Of a stretch of 64,000 nucleotides of DNA, positions 16,631 to 24,707 are shown in pieces. Origin of the DNA: Sporosarcina luteola (GTDB taxonomy: Bacteria; Bacillota; Bacilli; Bacillales_A; Planococcaceae); the NCBI RefSeq assembly GCF_023715585.1, contig NZ_JAMBOK010000005.1, positions 62,001 to 126,000 on the forward strand, read 5' to 3'. Under the pieces are notes generated by a model. It was given only the letters and a program-made list of their open reading frames with translations, searched no databases and was not told where the DNA came from. Within the stretch, counting starts at the first letter, position 1. Each line of letters begins with the position of its first letter. A program made the translations under genes and the position numbers.

Positions 16631-17998
16631 TTATGATTTTGATTTAACCGGAAGTGGATCTACTTCATCCTTCTGTTCCGTCTTACTTTCCACACCATAC
16701 GTATCCCATTTGAAGAAGTTCTCCAACAGCAACGCTAGTATGATTCCCACTAGCAACCCACTGCTTAGCAATGGACGGATCACGCCTGGAATTGTAACAA
16801 AATAAGTGGCCGGGAGAGTCATGATGACAACTCCTACGAACAACGGAATTGCTGAACGATAAACGTTGACCGTATTAAATTCGACTTGCTTGAAGAAATT
16901 CAAGGAAGAATTCAGGAGAAGCAAGTACGAGACAAACAACGCAGCACTACCGATGCTTAATGGAAGCTGTGAGAAGAAGTGGCCGAGCGGCGGGATAAGT
17001 CCCATAATGAGGAACATGAATCCACCAAGCACAAATGGAATCCTTTTAATGATCCCTGTTTGGCTCAAGAAACCGATCGATGAAACGAATGGCGAGTTCG
17101 GAACGAGGCCGAAAATACCCGCAATGAGTGTGAATACACCCGTAATGGTGAATGATGCCCTGTATTCCGACTTTGTCGTTTCCACTTCATACATGCTTTC
17201 CGTTCCTTTTAATGCGCCGAACGTATTCGCTGTGTTCAACATTCCTGCTAAAATAGTTGTAATGATAATCCCGACATCCCATGCCGGCTTCCCTAATGGG
17301 AATAATTCAAGGGTGAACTTTGTCGTTCCGCTAATTGTGCTTTCCGGCTTAAAAATCAGCGCATAAACGATCCAACCGACGATAATCCCGATCAGCAACC
17401 CATATCGCCTTATACTTGAAGGCGCCTTCACGCTGATGACGATGATCAGAGTCGCAATGACAATCGCCAATAGGGAAACGGATAAATCAATCTGCGGGTT
17501 TACAGCCTGGTTGCCAAAAGGAATCCCGAGCATCCCCTTTAAAAAGATCCCGATCAATTGACAGCCGAACAGGAACATGAATACACCCATCACTGCTGGA
17601 GTGAATAACTTCGCTATTTGGGGACCGAGCCCTGTTACACCAATCAAGAAAGTCATGATTGAAACAATGATAATACCTACTGTCAAGCTGCCTCCAAGAA
17701 TATGCAAAGGCATCCCTTGAGCCGCAGCTGTTGTACATAGTGTTAAAATGACACCCCACCAAAGGCCGGATTGCCCTTCCATGATGGCACGTTTATGCCC
17801 AAAGAACGCTTGGATAATACACGCTAGTCCAGTGACGATAAAGGATAGCTGAAGCATATTGACAATTGTCTCTGGCGGAAGATCAAAAGCCGCCCCCACA
17901 GTGATTGGTATGACAACGATATTCGTGAAAATAAAAAAGAGCCACTGTAAGCCCGAAATCCAGTTACTTGATTTTACTAACTCCTTGATAACAATCAC
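16631..17998 (-). CDS. NCS2-family purine/uracil-type permease
   Basis: This 455-residue membrane protein has about 12-14 hydrophobic segments and belongs to the nucleobase-ascorbate transporter (xanthine/uracil permease, NCS2) family. Recognisable regions are QSGLWWGVILTLC, TGLGPQIAKLFTPAVMGVFM and LVPNSPFVSSIGFLSQTGI. It starts with GTG inside the allH stop (GTGA overlap), so the two are translationally coupled. E. coli carries the NCS2 permease YbbY in its allantoin gene cluster, which fits a purine or ureide role here. Pairing with allH raises the alternative that it moves an intermediate or end product such as oxamate, but this is inference. Confidence 0.8.
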   Translation of the reverse strand: MIVIKELVKSSNWISGLQWLFFIFTNIVVIPITVGAAFDLPPETIVNMLQLSFIVTGLACIIQAFFGHKRAIMEGQSGLWWGVILTLCTTAAAQGMPLHILGGSLTVGIIIVSIMTFLIGVTGLGPQIAKLFTPAVMGVFMFLFGCQLIGIFLKGMLGIPFGNQAVNPQIDLSVSLLAIVIATLIIVISVKAPSSIRRYGLLIGIIVGWIVYALIFKPESTISGTTKFTLELFPLGKPAWDVGIIITTILAGMLNTANTFGALKGTESMYEVETTKSEYRASFTITGVFTLIAGIFGLVPNSPFVSSIGFLSQTGIIKRIPFVLGGFMFLIMGLIPPLGHFFSQLPLSIGSAALFVSYLLLLNSSLNFFKQVEFNTVNVYRSAIPLFVGVVIMTLPATYFVTIPGVIRPLLSSGLLVGIILALLLENFFKWDTYGVESKTEQKDEVDPLPVKSKS

Positions 17999-18954
17999 CT
18001 TTCTTTTTTATGAATAACGGCAGCTTTCATGCCGAGCAACATTCCTAGTACTGTATCCGCACCTGATGTGTGGCCGATCTCCTTCATCTCTTCGACAGCC
18101 TTTAGAAATTCTTTTCCTCGCTGTTTATCTAAAACATAGCATAACTGCTGGAGATGGGAATGGAATTTGTTTTCAGTTGCATAGAGAAGATATTCCAGAG
18201 CGACAAAAGTCGTCCGTTTTTGGCCATATTCAATCAAATAGGGTTTCAATTTCCGCAGAAACGTTTGGTCTGTCCCTTCCAGCGCCGATAAAACTGCACA
18301 AATTCCGGTAATGACGTCATCTCCGCTCGGTGTGAGCCCAAGTCCCCTGCCAATCCAATAGTCGAAAACTTCTTTCTCGTCCAACTCATGATGCAAGACA
18401 AGATTTTTCAAGTCATTCAATTTATCCAGGACGGGGATTCCTTCTATGAAAGAAGAGGGGTCGACGATATAGTGGACAATCTGTTTTTTTTCATCGGTCG
18501 TTTCGGCCAGACCAGTATGCCAGTCGTCTTGAAGAAGCCGATCCGCCAAATACATGAAGTTGTCCTCAAGAGAAGTGAGATCGTAAGTGGAAGGCTGTAT
18601 TGTATGGTTTGTCCATTTCGCTTCATGTAACGAGAGGCTAATTCCTTTCGGGAAAAGCACTGACATTGATTCCTCATCCCACACAGCTTCCAAGTCGACA
18701 GCAAGCAAAGTGGTTAGCAAATGCGCATCCGCTTGATCCAACCCTATTCCGAATGGCGCGATGCCATTCCCCAATGCGCCAACATGGACAAGATGCCCAC
18801 CGAAGGCTAAATTGAAACTAGTCGTAAATACACTATGGACATGTCCGTTCGGATTTTCCTTCAAGATACGGGAAACTTCATCACTTGCCGCAGTCGCCTT
18901 CAAAACAAACGCATCTCTATTACGATTTGAGTTTACATTTGTCGAGCCTAACAA
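17995..18954 (-). CDS. allH: Oxamic transcarbamylase subunit AllH (YlbF, DUF2877)
   Basis: This 319-residue DUF2877 protein has the family's central glycine-rich segment GRGLGLTPSGDDVITGICAVL. AllH is the third subunit of the E. coli oxamic transcarbamylase, with AllF and AllG. Here it is separated from allF/allG by about 8.6 kb and instead leads a two-gene unit with the NCS2 permease. The start is TTG with GGGGGTG about 5 nt upstream. It is divergent from PucR regulator 2. The family call is firm, and the partnership with AllFG is by homology. Confidence 0.82.
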   Translation of the reverse strand: MLGSTNVNSNRNRDAFVLKATAASDEVSRILKENPNGHVHSVFTTSFNLAFGGHLVHVGALGNGIAPFGIGLDQADAHLLTTLLAVDLEAVWDEESMSVLFPKGISLSLHEAKWTNHTIQPSTYDLTSLEDNFMYLADRLLQDDWHTGLAETTDEKKQIVHYIVDPSSFIEGIPVLDKLNDLKNLVLHHELDEKEVFDYWIGRGLGLTPSGDDVITGICAVLSALEGTDQTFLRKLKPYLIEYGQKRTTFVALEYLLYATENKFHSHLQQLCYVLDKQRGKEFLKAVEEMKEIGHTSGADTVLGMLLGMKAAVIHKKER

Positions 18955-19031
18955 TTCCTCACCCCCGAAGCGTATAGCATTCCAAAATATCTGCCTGTAT
19001 CTATTCTAGTCTACATGTATTCGCTGAAAAT

Positions 19032-19049
19032 TTCATTGTTTACAATGAA
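19032..19049. promoter_or_regulatory. Perfect palindrome in the allH/regulator 2 divergent region
   Basis: TTCATTGT and ACAATGAA form an 8-bp perfect inverted repeat with a 2-nt spacer, midway between the divergent allH and PucR-regulator 2 starts. This is the right place for an operator controlling both. It does not match the published B. subtilis PucR box as I recall it, so the cognate protein is uncertain. Confidence 0.45.
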
Positions 19050-19157
19050 CAAAACCAAGCTTTATTTTTGTCTACTTTTAATGTACAATAAACTATGGTA
19101 TGTATGTGCAAACTGCTTAAAAATTCTATTGGGAATTCTATAAAAGAGGTTATGCTT

Positions 19158-20795
19158 ATGAAAACAGTAAACGATTTATTTATATTGGAAGGCATGAAAG
19201 AAAGCATTGTGCTTGCGGGCCATCGCGGTCTTACAAGAAATGTGCAATTTGTAAATATTTCCGACACGCCGGACATCATCAATTTCTTGAAGGAAAATCA
19301 CCTTCTCCTTACGACTGGATATGCATTCAAGGACGATCCTGAGAAATTCTGCGAATTGATTAAACAAATGTATGAATTAAACTGTTCAGGACTTGCCATT
19401 AAGATCAATCGATTCTTCAAAGAATTGCCCCGTGAAGTGAAGCTGCTCGCCGATGACTTGGCGTTTCCTATCATTGATTTGCCTACGAAGCACACATTAG
19501 GTGAAGTATCCCGACACATTTTGAATTATTTAAATGATGCTGAATCGGAACAGCTCTATTACGCGTTGCATGTCCAAAAAGAGTTTTCCGATATGATGAT
19601 TAAAGGTTACAGTTTAACTGCACTCATCGAGCAATTGGGGCATTTTTTATCCCGTCCTACCCTGCTCTTGAACCATAGGGGAGAAAAAATTGCCCATAGT
19701 CATGATTTCCGGATGGACTCAATGAAATTGGCCGAACAGGAAATCATCGAAAAAGTGAAAGAAGACTTACCATCTGCCCGGGAAGGAAGCACCTTTACGA
19801 TTCCTTCGAGGGAACATCAATCCATTTCCACTTTCCCTGTTCAAACCAAACGGCAGCATCCTAGCATGCTCGTCATTGTCGATTCCATGACTTTGCCTTA
19901 TCCATCTTCGCAAATGGCGATTGAACAGGCCGGCAACGTCATTACCTTTACAATTATCAAGGAGCAGGCAATCGAAGAGAACTCAAGGCTCCTCAAAAAT
20001 AATTTCTTTGACGACTTGATCGAAAATCGGATACATTCTGATGAAGAAATCTTGAGCCGTGCTAATTATTATGGCTTGAACGAGGACTTAAATAACATTT
20101 GCATCATTTGTACTGTAGACCAAAAAGGACAAAATTACGAAGATCTTCAATTGTACGAGAAAAAGGCTGGAGAACTGTACAACAGTATTTATGATCAACT
20201 TGAGGATGAGATTGTTCATAGCGAATTGGACGGTATTTTATTCACGAAGGAAAAATACTTCGTCATGATCTTGCAATACGCTGATGAAGCGGACACTGCA
20301 GAAGTAACTGAATTTGTTGCGAGATGCCAGGAAAGCTTGCAAGGCGATTATTCAATCTCCTTCGGCGTCAGCAATACGGTTCAGTCCATTAAAGATATTA
20401 CAACCGCCTATGCAGAAGCATGCGAAGCAATTATGAGCGGATACGATATGAATATGCTCGGCTTCATTAATTTCTATAAAATGAAAGAGCTTGAAGATTT
20501 ATTAAACACGATTCCCGAAAAAGATTTGAAAGCACTGTATGAGAACACACTGAAGTCCCTTGCCCATCCAAAGACAAAAGAAAACCAGGAATTGGTCAAG
20601 ACGATTCAAGTGTATCTGGATTCACAATGTGAGATTTCGGAAACGTCCCGCCGCTTGTATATCCATAGGAATACAGTGAAATACCGTATCGAGAAAGCGG
20701 AAGAGTTGCTGAATTGCTCTTTCCGCGACCCGGCCCACTCATTGCGCATACGTGTAGCGTTGATGATCGGATCACTTTTAAAAGAAGACGAATAA
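19158..20795 (+). CDS. PucR-family transcriptional regulator 2
   Basis: This 545-residue protein is organised like regulator 1. It has a PucR domain (VNDLFILEGMKESIVLAGHRGLTRNV...), a central sensor/GGDEF-like region, and a C-terminal HTH reading CEISETSRRLYIHRNTVKYRIEKAEELL. It is the only regulator read towards the right-hand allantoinase genes and is divergent from allH. The ATG at 19158 is 8 nt from AGAGG; upstream in-frame starts (19095, 19152) are less well placed. Two different PucR proteins in one island suggest separate sensing of two ureide signals or division between transport and degradation genes. Confidence 0.85.
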   Translation: MKTVNDLFILEGMKESIVLAGHRGLTRNVQFVNISDTPDIINFLKENHLLLTTGYAFKDDPEKFCELIKQMYELNCSGLAIKINRFFKELPREVKLLADDLAFPIIDLPTKHTLGEVSRHILNYLNDAESEQLYYALHVQKEFSDMMIKGYSLTALIEQLGHFLSRPTLLLNHRGEKIAHSHDFRMDSMKLAEQEIIEKVKEDLPSAREGSTFTIPSREHQSISTFPVQTKRQHPSMLVIVDSMTLPYPSSQMAIEQAGNVITFTIIKEQAIEENSRLLKNNFFDDLIENRIHSDEEILSRANYYGLNEDLNNICIICTVDQKGQNYEDLQLYEKKAGELYNSIYDQLEDEIVHSELDGILFTKEKYFVMILQYADEADTAEVTEFVARCQESLQGDYSISFGVSNTVQSIKDITTAYAEACEAIMSGYDMNMLGFINFYKMKELEDLLNTIPEKDLKALYENTLKSLAHPKTKENQELVKTIQVYLDSQCEISETSRRLYIHRNTVKYRIEKAEELLNCSFRDPAHSLRIRVALMIGSLLKEDE

Positions 20796-20826
20796 AACCA
20801 AAGCCCGGTTTGAATGGGCTTTGGTT
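20796..20826 (+). terminator. Terminator of regulator 2
   Basis: CCAAAGCCC pairs with GGGCTTTGG around a 9-nt loop, framed by AAA and TTT. It overlaps the regulator stop codon region. A copy differing by one base lies at 21817-21843 on the other side of the IS relic. Confidence 0.8.
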
Positions 20827-20917
20827 TCAGACTATAGACAAAAGGGTTGGAAATCTATGATTTCCAACCCTTTTGCTTAAATATGTACATTTTAACTGTC
20901 AGTAGACTAAAATAACG

Positions 20918-21042
20918 TTGATTTCCGTTCCGGGCATACGCTTTCCGGGGGGCTTGCCCTCAGCCTCCTCGTCGCTTTGCTTCTGCGGGGTCTTCACGCC
21001 GCGCTAATCCCCCAGGAGTCGCCGCCCTGCACTCCAATCAAC
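20918..21042 (-). repeat. GC-rich dispersed repeat, copy 1
   Basis: The left edge is GTTGATTTCCGTTCCGGGC and the right edge GGAGTCGCCGCCCTGCACTCCAATCAAC; the sequence is much more GC-rich than its surroundings. Its complement begins TTGATTGGAGTGCAGGG and ends CGGAAATCAAC, the same frame as the copy at 21504. Similar intergenic repeats are widespread in Bacillales genomes. No coding potential. Confidence 0.7.
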
Positions 21043-21071
21043 TGGATGTCCATTTAGGTTATCGGCATCAT

Positions 21072-21510
21072 TCAATCAACGCATACAGCCTCCGCCCTCC
21101 ATATCAAACTGGCCAGCTGCTTAAGATTGATGGCAGCAAAAGTCAGCATTGCTTGCATGGATATTTTATAAGTCCCCTGTCACCTGTCCATCGCATGTCC
21201 TGCTTTTCTTCGAAATGCTCGTCATAGACATCCTCATGTTTTCTGAAAAAGCCTTCTTTTGTCATTTCGTTTATTAAGGAAGTGCAGGAAGAACCTGTTT
21301 CTCTAAAAGGAAGTTAGCAATAGATGTTAATTGCCTGGCACTGGAAAGGATGCCGAACGTTTGAATGGATGTCATCTTTATCAGTACCACTGAATCTGTA
21401 CTAGGTCTCCCATTAATTGATAAAGATCCTCAACTATGGATAGAAAAAGGAGAGATTAATGGCCGCATCCAGTTTGCCCACCAGATGGTCTTGAGGAAAC
21501 CCCGTTGATT
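21072..21510 (-). pseudogene. Broken IS1182-type transposase
   Basis: Minus-strand fragments match the two ends of an IS1182-family DDE transposase. An N-terminal piece reads QDHLVGKLDAAINLSFFYP followed, after a frameshift, by a GRPSTDSVVLIKM-like stretch. A C-terminal piece reads RKHEDVYDEHFEE and then ISMQAMLTFAAINLKQLA before the stop near 21072. The catalytic middle is deleted and several frameshifts and stops intervene, so it cannot be active. Confidence 0.65.
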
Positions 21511-21733
21511 GGAGCGGAGAGCGGCGACTCCTGCGAAAGCCGTGACGAAGAACGGCTTTTGCGAGCACAAGCGAAGCGTTGCGAGCAGTGTTTTTTGCGC
21601 CCCTAAGGGAGCAGGATGTGGAGGCTGCCTTAATTTCTGCAAAGAACGCAGAAATTAAGGCAAATCGAACCCTACGTTGTTCGATTGGCTGAAGCCGTGC
21701 CCGCGGAAAGCGTCCGCACGCAGCGGAAATCAA
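21504..21733 (+). repeat. GC-rich dispersed repeat, copy 2
   Basis: This copy starts TTGATTGGAGCGGAGAGCGG, contains the palindromic block TTCTGCAAAGAACGCAGAA and ends CAGCGGAAATCAAC. It is inverted relative to the copy at 20918 and shares its middle (GCCGTGACGAAGAACGGC and CTAAGGGAGCAGG) with the copy at 57196. It lies at the N-terminal edge of the transposase relic. Confidence 0.7.
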
Positions 21734-21816
21734 CACTGTTAGCTTCCTCTCTATGTTTAAAGAAAAAAGACTGAAGGCAAACACCATAATTCATGGTGTT
21801 TGTCTACAGTCTATAC

Positions 21817-21850
21817 CCAAAGCCCGGTTTGCATGGGCTTTGGTTTTTTT
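21817..21850 (-). terminator. Terminator of allantoinase 1
   Basis: CCAAAGCCC and GGGCTTTGG flank a 9-nt loop, with a T7 run on the plus strand and A/T-rich sequence on the other. It lies just after the allB stop codon. It is a near-exact duplicate of the stem-loop at 20796-20826. Confidence 0.75.
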
Positions 21851-21854
21851 GTTT

Positions 21855-23198
21855 TTATTGGCCAACAGTTGTTTTCTCAGAGACGATTTCATCGTTCTCA
21901 AAGACAACTTCTCCATTAACGATAGTTGTTTTGACTTTTCCTTTGAACTCAAACCCAACGTATGGTGAGTGCTGGTGACGGTAGAAGAGGTCTTCATTCT
22001 TCAGTTCAAAGCTTTCGTTCAAGTCAACAATCGCTATGTCTGCATCATAGCCAGCTTCGATTGCGCCTTTATTCGAGAGGCCGAATAGTTTCGCTGGGTT
22101 CGTTGCAGTCAATTCAACAATTTTCTCCAATGGAAGATTGCGTTTGAAATAGCCTTCAGTCAACATGATGTTCAACGTGGACTGTGCACCGGAAATTCCG
22201 CCCCAACCTTCAAAATAGTTGTCTGTAATTGTTTTCATAGTCGCCGGAGCTGGTGAATGGTCGGAAGCAATAACGTTGATTTCCCCATTAGCAATCGCAG
22301 CCCATAGATCTTCGACTTCGTCTTCGTCGCGTAGTGGAGGGCAGCATTTCGCCAATCCGCCTTTTTCTTCGAAGTCTTTTATTGATAGCGCTAAATAATG
22401 CGGGCATGTTTCCACCGTAATGTCTACGCCGCGCTGTTTTGCTTCTGTTATGATGTCGACTACTTTTCTGCTGCTCGCGTGGACGACGTGAAGCTTACAT
22501 CCAGTCGCTTCCGCATAAGAGATAATTCTTCGGACAGCTTCGATTTCAGAAATGATTGGTCTAGACTCGACAAAATCTCTTGCAGATGTCTTGCCTTGTT
22601 TTTGCTTTTCTTCAGCAAGTTGGTCACAAATGACCGTGCTTTCCGCGTGAACGGCAAGAAGCGAACCGAAGGAAGCGATTTCTTTCATCCCTTTAAAGAT
22701 CGTTTCATCATCAACATGGTTGAAATCAGCAATACCGCTTGGCGACATGAATGCTTTGAAACCAATAACCCCATTTTCGTGAAGTTCCTTGAGGTCCGCA
22801 ATGTTCTCAGGAACAAGGCCGCCCCAGAAATATGGATTGACGATTGATTTTTCATCGGCGCATGCCTTTTTCAAGTCAAGATTTTCTTTATTGATTGTCG
22901 GAGGCGTACTGTTCAATGGCATATCGAAGAAGGAAGTCGCTCCGCCGGCAGCCAAGCTTCGGCTTCCTGTAGCAAGTCCTTCCCATTCTGTTCTTCCCGG
23001 CTCATTGAAGTGGACATGCGTGTCGATCAAGCCTGGTAAAACGTGTTTTCCTTCTGCATCGATTACACGATCAGCCGTGCCTTGCAGCGCTTGGCCAACT
23101 TCTTGGATCTTACCGTCTTTAACAGCAATATCACCTTTGATAACGGATTCAGCTGTAACAATCGTACCGTTCTTAATAATCAAATCGTATGTACTCAT
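21855..23198 (-). CDS. allB: Allantoinase, copy 1
   Basis: This 447-residue amidohydrolase opens the hydantoin ring of allantoin to give allantoate. Zinc-site signatures are DTHVHFNEPGRTEWEG near residue 59, the carboxylated-Lys region VIGFKAFMS, HAES and HVVHASS, and the catalytic aspartate in ASDHSPAP. The start at 23198 has TTTGGAGG 9 nt upstream; a GTG-like extension to 23213 is rejected. It is followed in the same direction by no other gene and preceded by allantoinase 2 only 71 bp upstream. Confidence 0.88.
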   Translation of the reverse strand: MSTYDLIIKNGTIVTAESVIKGDIAVKDGKIQEVGQALQGTADRVIDAEGKHVLPGLIDTHVHFNEPGRTEWEGLATGSRSLAAGGATSFFDMPLNSTPPTINKENLDLKKACADEKSIVNPYFWGGLVPENIADLKELHENGVIGFKAFMSPSGIADFNHVDDETIFKGMKEIASFGSLLAVHAESTVICDQLAEEKQKQGKTSARDFVESRPIISEIEAVRRIISYAEATGCKLHVVHASSRKVVDIITEAKQRGVDITVETCPHYLALSIKDFEEKGGLAKCCPPLRDEDEVEDLWAAIANGEINVIASDHSPAPATMKTITDNYFEGWGGISGAQSTLNIMLTEGYFKRNLPLEKIVELTATNPAKLFGLSNKGAIEAGYDADIAIVDLNESFELKNEDLFYRHQHSPYVGFEFKGKVKTTIVNGEVVFENDEIVSEKTTVGQ

Positions 23199-23269
23199 CG
23201 TTAATTCCTCCAAATAAAAAATTTACCTTTGCCATTGCCGCAACGGACAACGGCAAAGGTATAAATGAA

Positions 23270-24628
23270 TTAGTTAGTAGCAGCAATCAACTTGCCGACA
23301 GGTTCTCCGACAATGCCTTCTTCCAGGTCGAATACGACATGTCCGCGGACGATTGTTTTTGTCACGCGGCAATCGATTTTTCTGCCTTCGTATGCACTAT
23401 GTTTGTTTTTGTAGTAAAGGTCTTCCCTTTTCACTGTGTACGATTGGTTCGGGTCGACTAAAATGATGTCTGCGTCTTTGGAAACTGCAATTTCACCTTT
23501 GTGCGTAATGTTGAAACGCTCAGACGGGTTTGTTGAAATCAATTTAACGAATTCATGAACTGGAAGTCCGCGCTGTTTCACAGCTAAGTCAAACATAAGG
23601 TCGACGTTGTTTTGCGCGCCGCTAATTCCGCCCCATGCTTCCCAAATCGTTCCTTGCTTCAAGTCCTCCGTACAAGGCGAGTGGTCGGACGTCAGCCAGT
23701 CGATATTGCCAGCTAGAAGCTCGTCCCATAGTCTTGCTTGGTCTTCGGCTTTTCTGATTGGTGGCTGACATTTTGCTTTCGGACCGACTTCATCGACTTG
23801 GTCCGCAGTGAATGCGAAATAGTGAGGGCAAGATTCAACCGTAACATCGACGCCTTCTTGTTTCGCTTTTAGGATTACCTGAATTGCCTCTGATGTACTA
23901 ATATGAACAAGGTGCAATTTACAGCCAGTTTCTTTAGCGAAAAGAATCGCACGCTGAACTGCTTCCACTTCTGTGAAGATCGGACGGGACTCCGCATATT
24001 CAACTCCGGAGTTTTTGCCTTCCCTTTCAAATTCCTTAGCAAGGCCCGATGGTACAGACGCGTTTTCTGCGTGGATGCATAGGATCTGATCCAATTCAGC
24101 CAGTTTTTGCATGCCTTTATACAAAGTGAAGTCATCCACGTTTACGAAATCATCCGGAATGTCACTTGTAATATCGGATAGGAAGCATTTAAACGCTAGT
24201 ACGCCAGCGTCCGACATTTCCTTCAGCTTATCGACGTTGCCAGGGACGAGTCCGCCGTAAAACGCGTAGTCAACATAGTTCTGGTCAACAGCCGCCTCCA
24301 ATTTAAGATCCAACGCTGGTTTGTTTGTTGTTGCCGGCAGGGCATTCAGCGGCATTTCCACGTAGCTTGTTGTACCTCCTGCAGCCAGTGATTTCGATCC
24401 TGTTTCGAATCCTTCCCACTCCGCACGGCCAGGTTCACTGATGTGTACATGCGTGTCAATCATTCCAGGCATGACATATTGGCCAGATGCATCAATAACT
24501 TCCTTTGCATCTTCCGTAATATTCTCTGCGATGCATGAAATCTTCTCATCTTTGATACCTAAGTCAACGTTATAAACACCATCACGTAAAACTACTTTTC
24601 CGCCTTTAATAACTAAATCGAAAGCCAT
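23270..24628 (-). CDS. allB: Allantoinase, copy 2
   Basis: This 452-residue paralogue of copy 1 has the same signatures: DTHVHISEPGRAEWEGF, LAFKCFLS with the modified lysine, IHAENA, HLVHIST and TSDHSPCTEDL. Because the two proteins are clearly diverged in sequence but keep every metal ligand, both are probably active. They could differ in stereo-preference for allantoin, or one may act on another cyclic ureide. It sits between an NCS1 permease and copy 1, and all three are co-oriented with short gaps. Confidence 0.86.
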   Translation of the reverse strand: MAFDLVIKGGKVVLRDGVYNVDLGIKDEKISCIAENITEDAKEVIDASGQYVMPGMIDTHVHISEPGRAEWEGFETGSKSLAAGGTTSYVEMPLNALPATTNKPALDLKLEAAVDQNYVDYAFYGGLVPGNVDKLKEMSDAGVLAFKCFLSDITSDIPDDFVNVDDFTLYKGMQKLAELDQILCIHAENASVPSGLAKEFEREGKNSGVEYAESRPIFTEVEAVQRAILFAKETGCKLHLVHISTSEAIQVILKAKQEGVDVTVESCPHYFAFTADQVDEVGPKAKCQPPIRKAEDQARLWDELLAGNIDWLTSDHSPCTEDLKQGTIWEAWGGISGAQNNVDLMFDLAVKQRGLPVHEFVKLISTNPSERFNITHKGEIAVSKDADIILVDPNQSYTVKREDLYYKNKHSAYEGRKIDCRVTKTIVRGHVVFDLEEGIVGEPVGKLIAATN

Positions 24629-24707
24629 TTGAATTTCCCCTCTCAGTTATCAATGATTTTTTTGCCCAACAAATTTACACCAAACATCAGTTTCACCATT
24701 TCTCGAA

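Larger units (their letters stand above)
20829..21812. mobile_element. IS1182-family insertion sequence relic
   Basis: About 1 kb lies between two near-identical terminator stem-loops. Its edges carry 14-bp inverted repeats, AGACTATAGACAAA at 20829 and the complement of AGACTGTAGACAAA at 21799, with one mismatch. Each end has a nearby strong hairpin (20840-20874, a perfect 16-bp stem; 21778-21802, a perfect 10-bp stem). Inside is a broken minus-strand transposase plus two GC-rich repeats in opposite orientation. The location exactly between duplicated terminators suggests insertion into, and duplication of, the original shared stem-loop. Confidence 0.6.

Noticed and set aside
21434..21787. 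A 117-codon minus-strand frame in the IS relic.
   Set aside because: It reads through the GC-rich repeat into the end of the transposase remnant and is not a gene.
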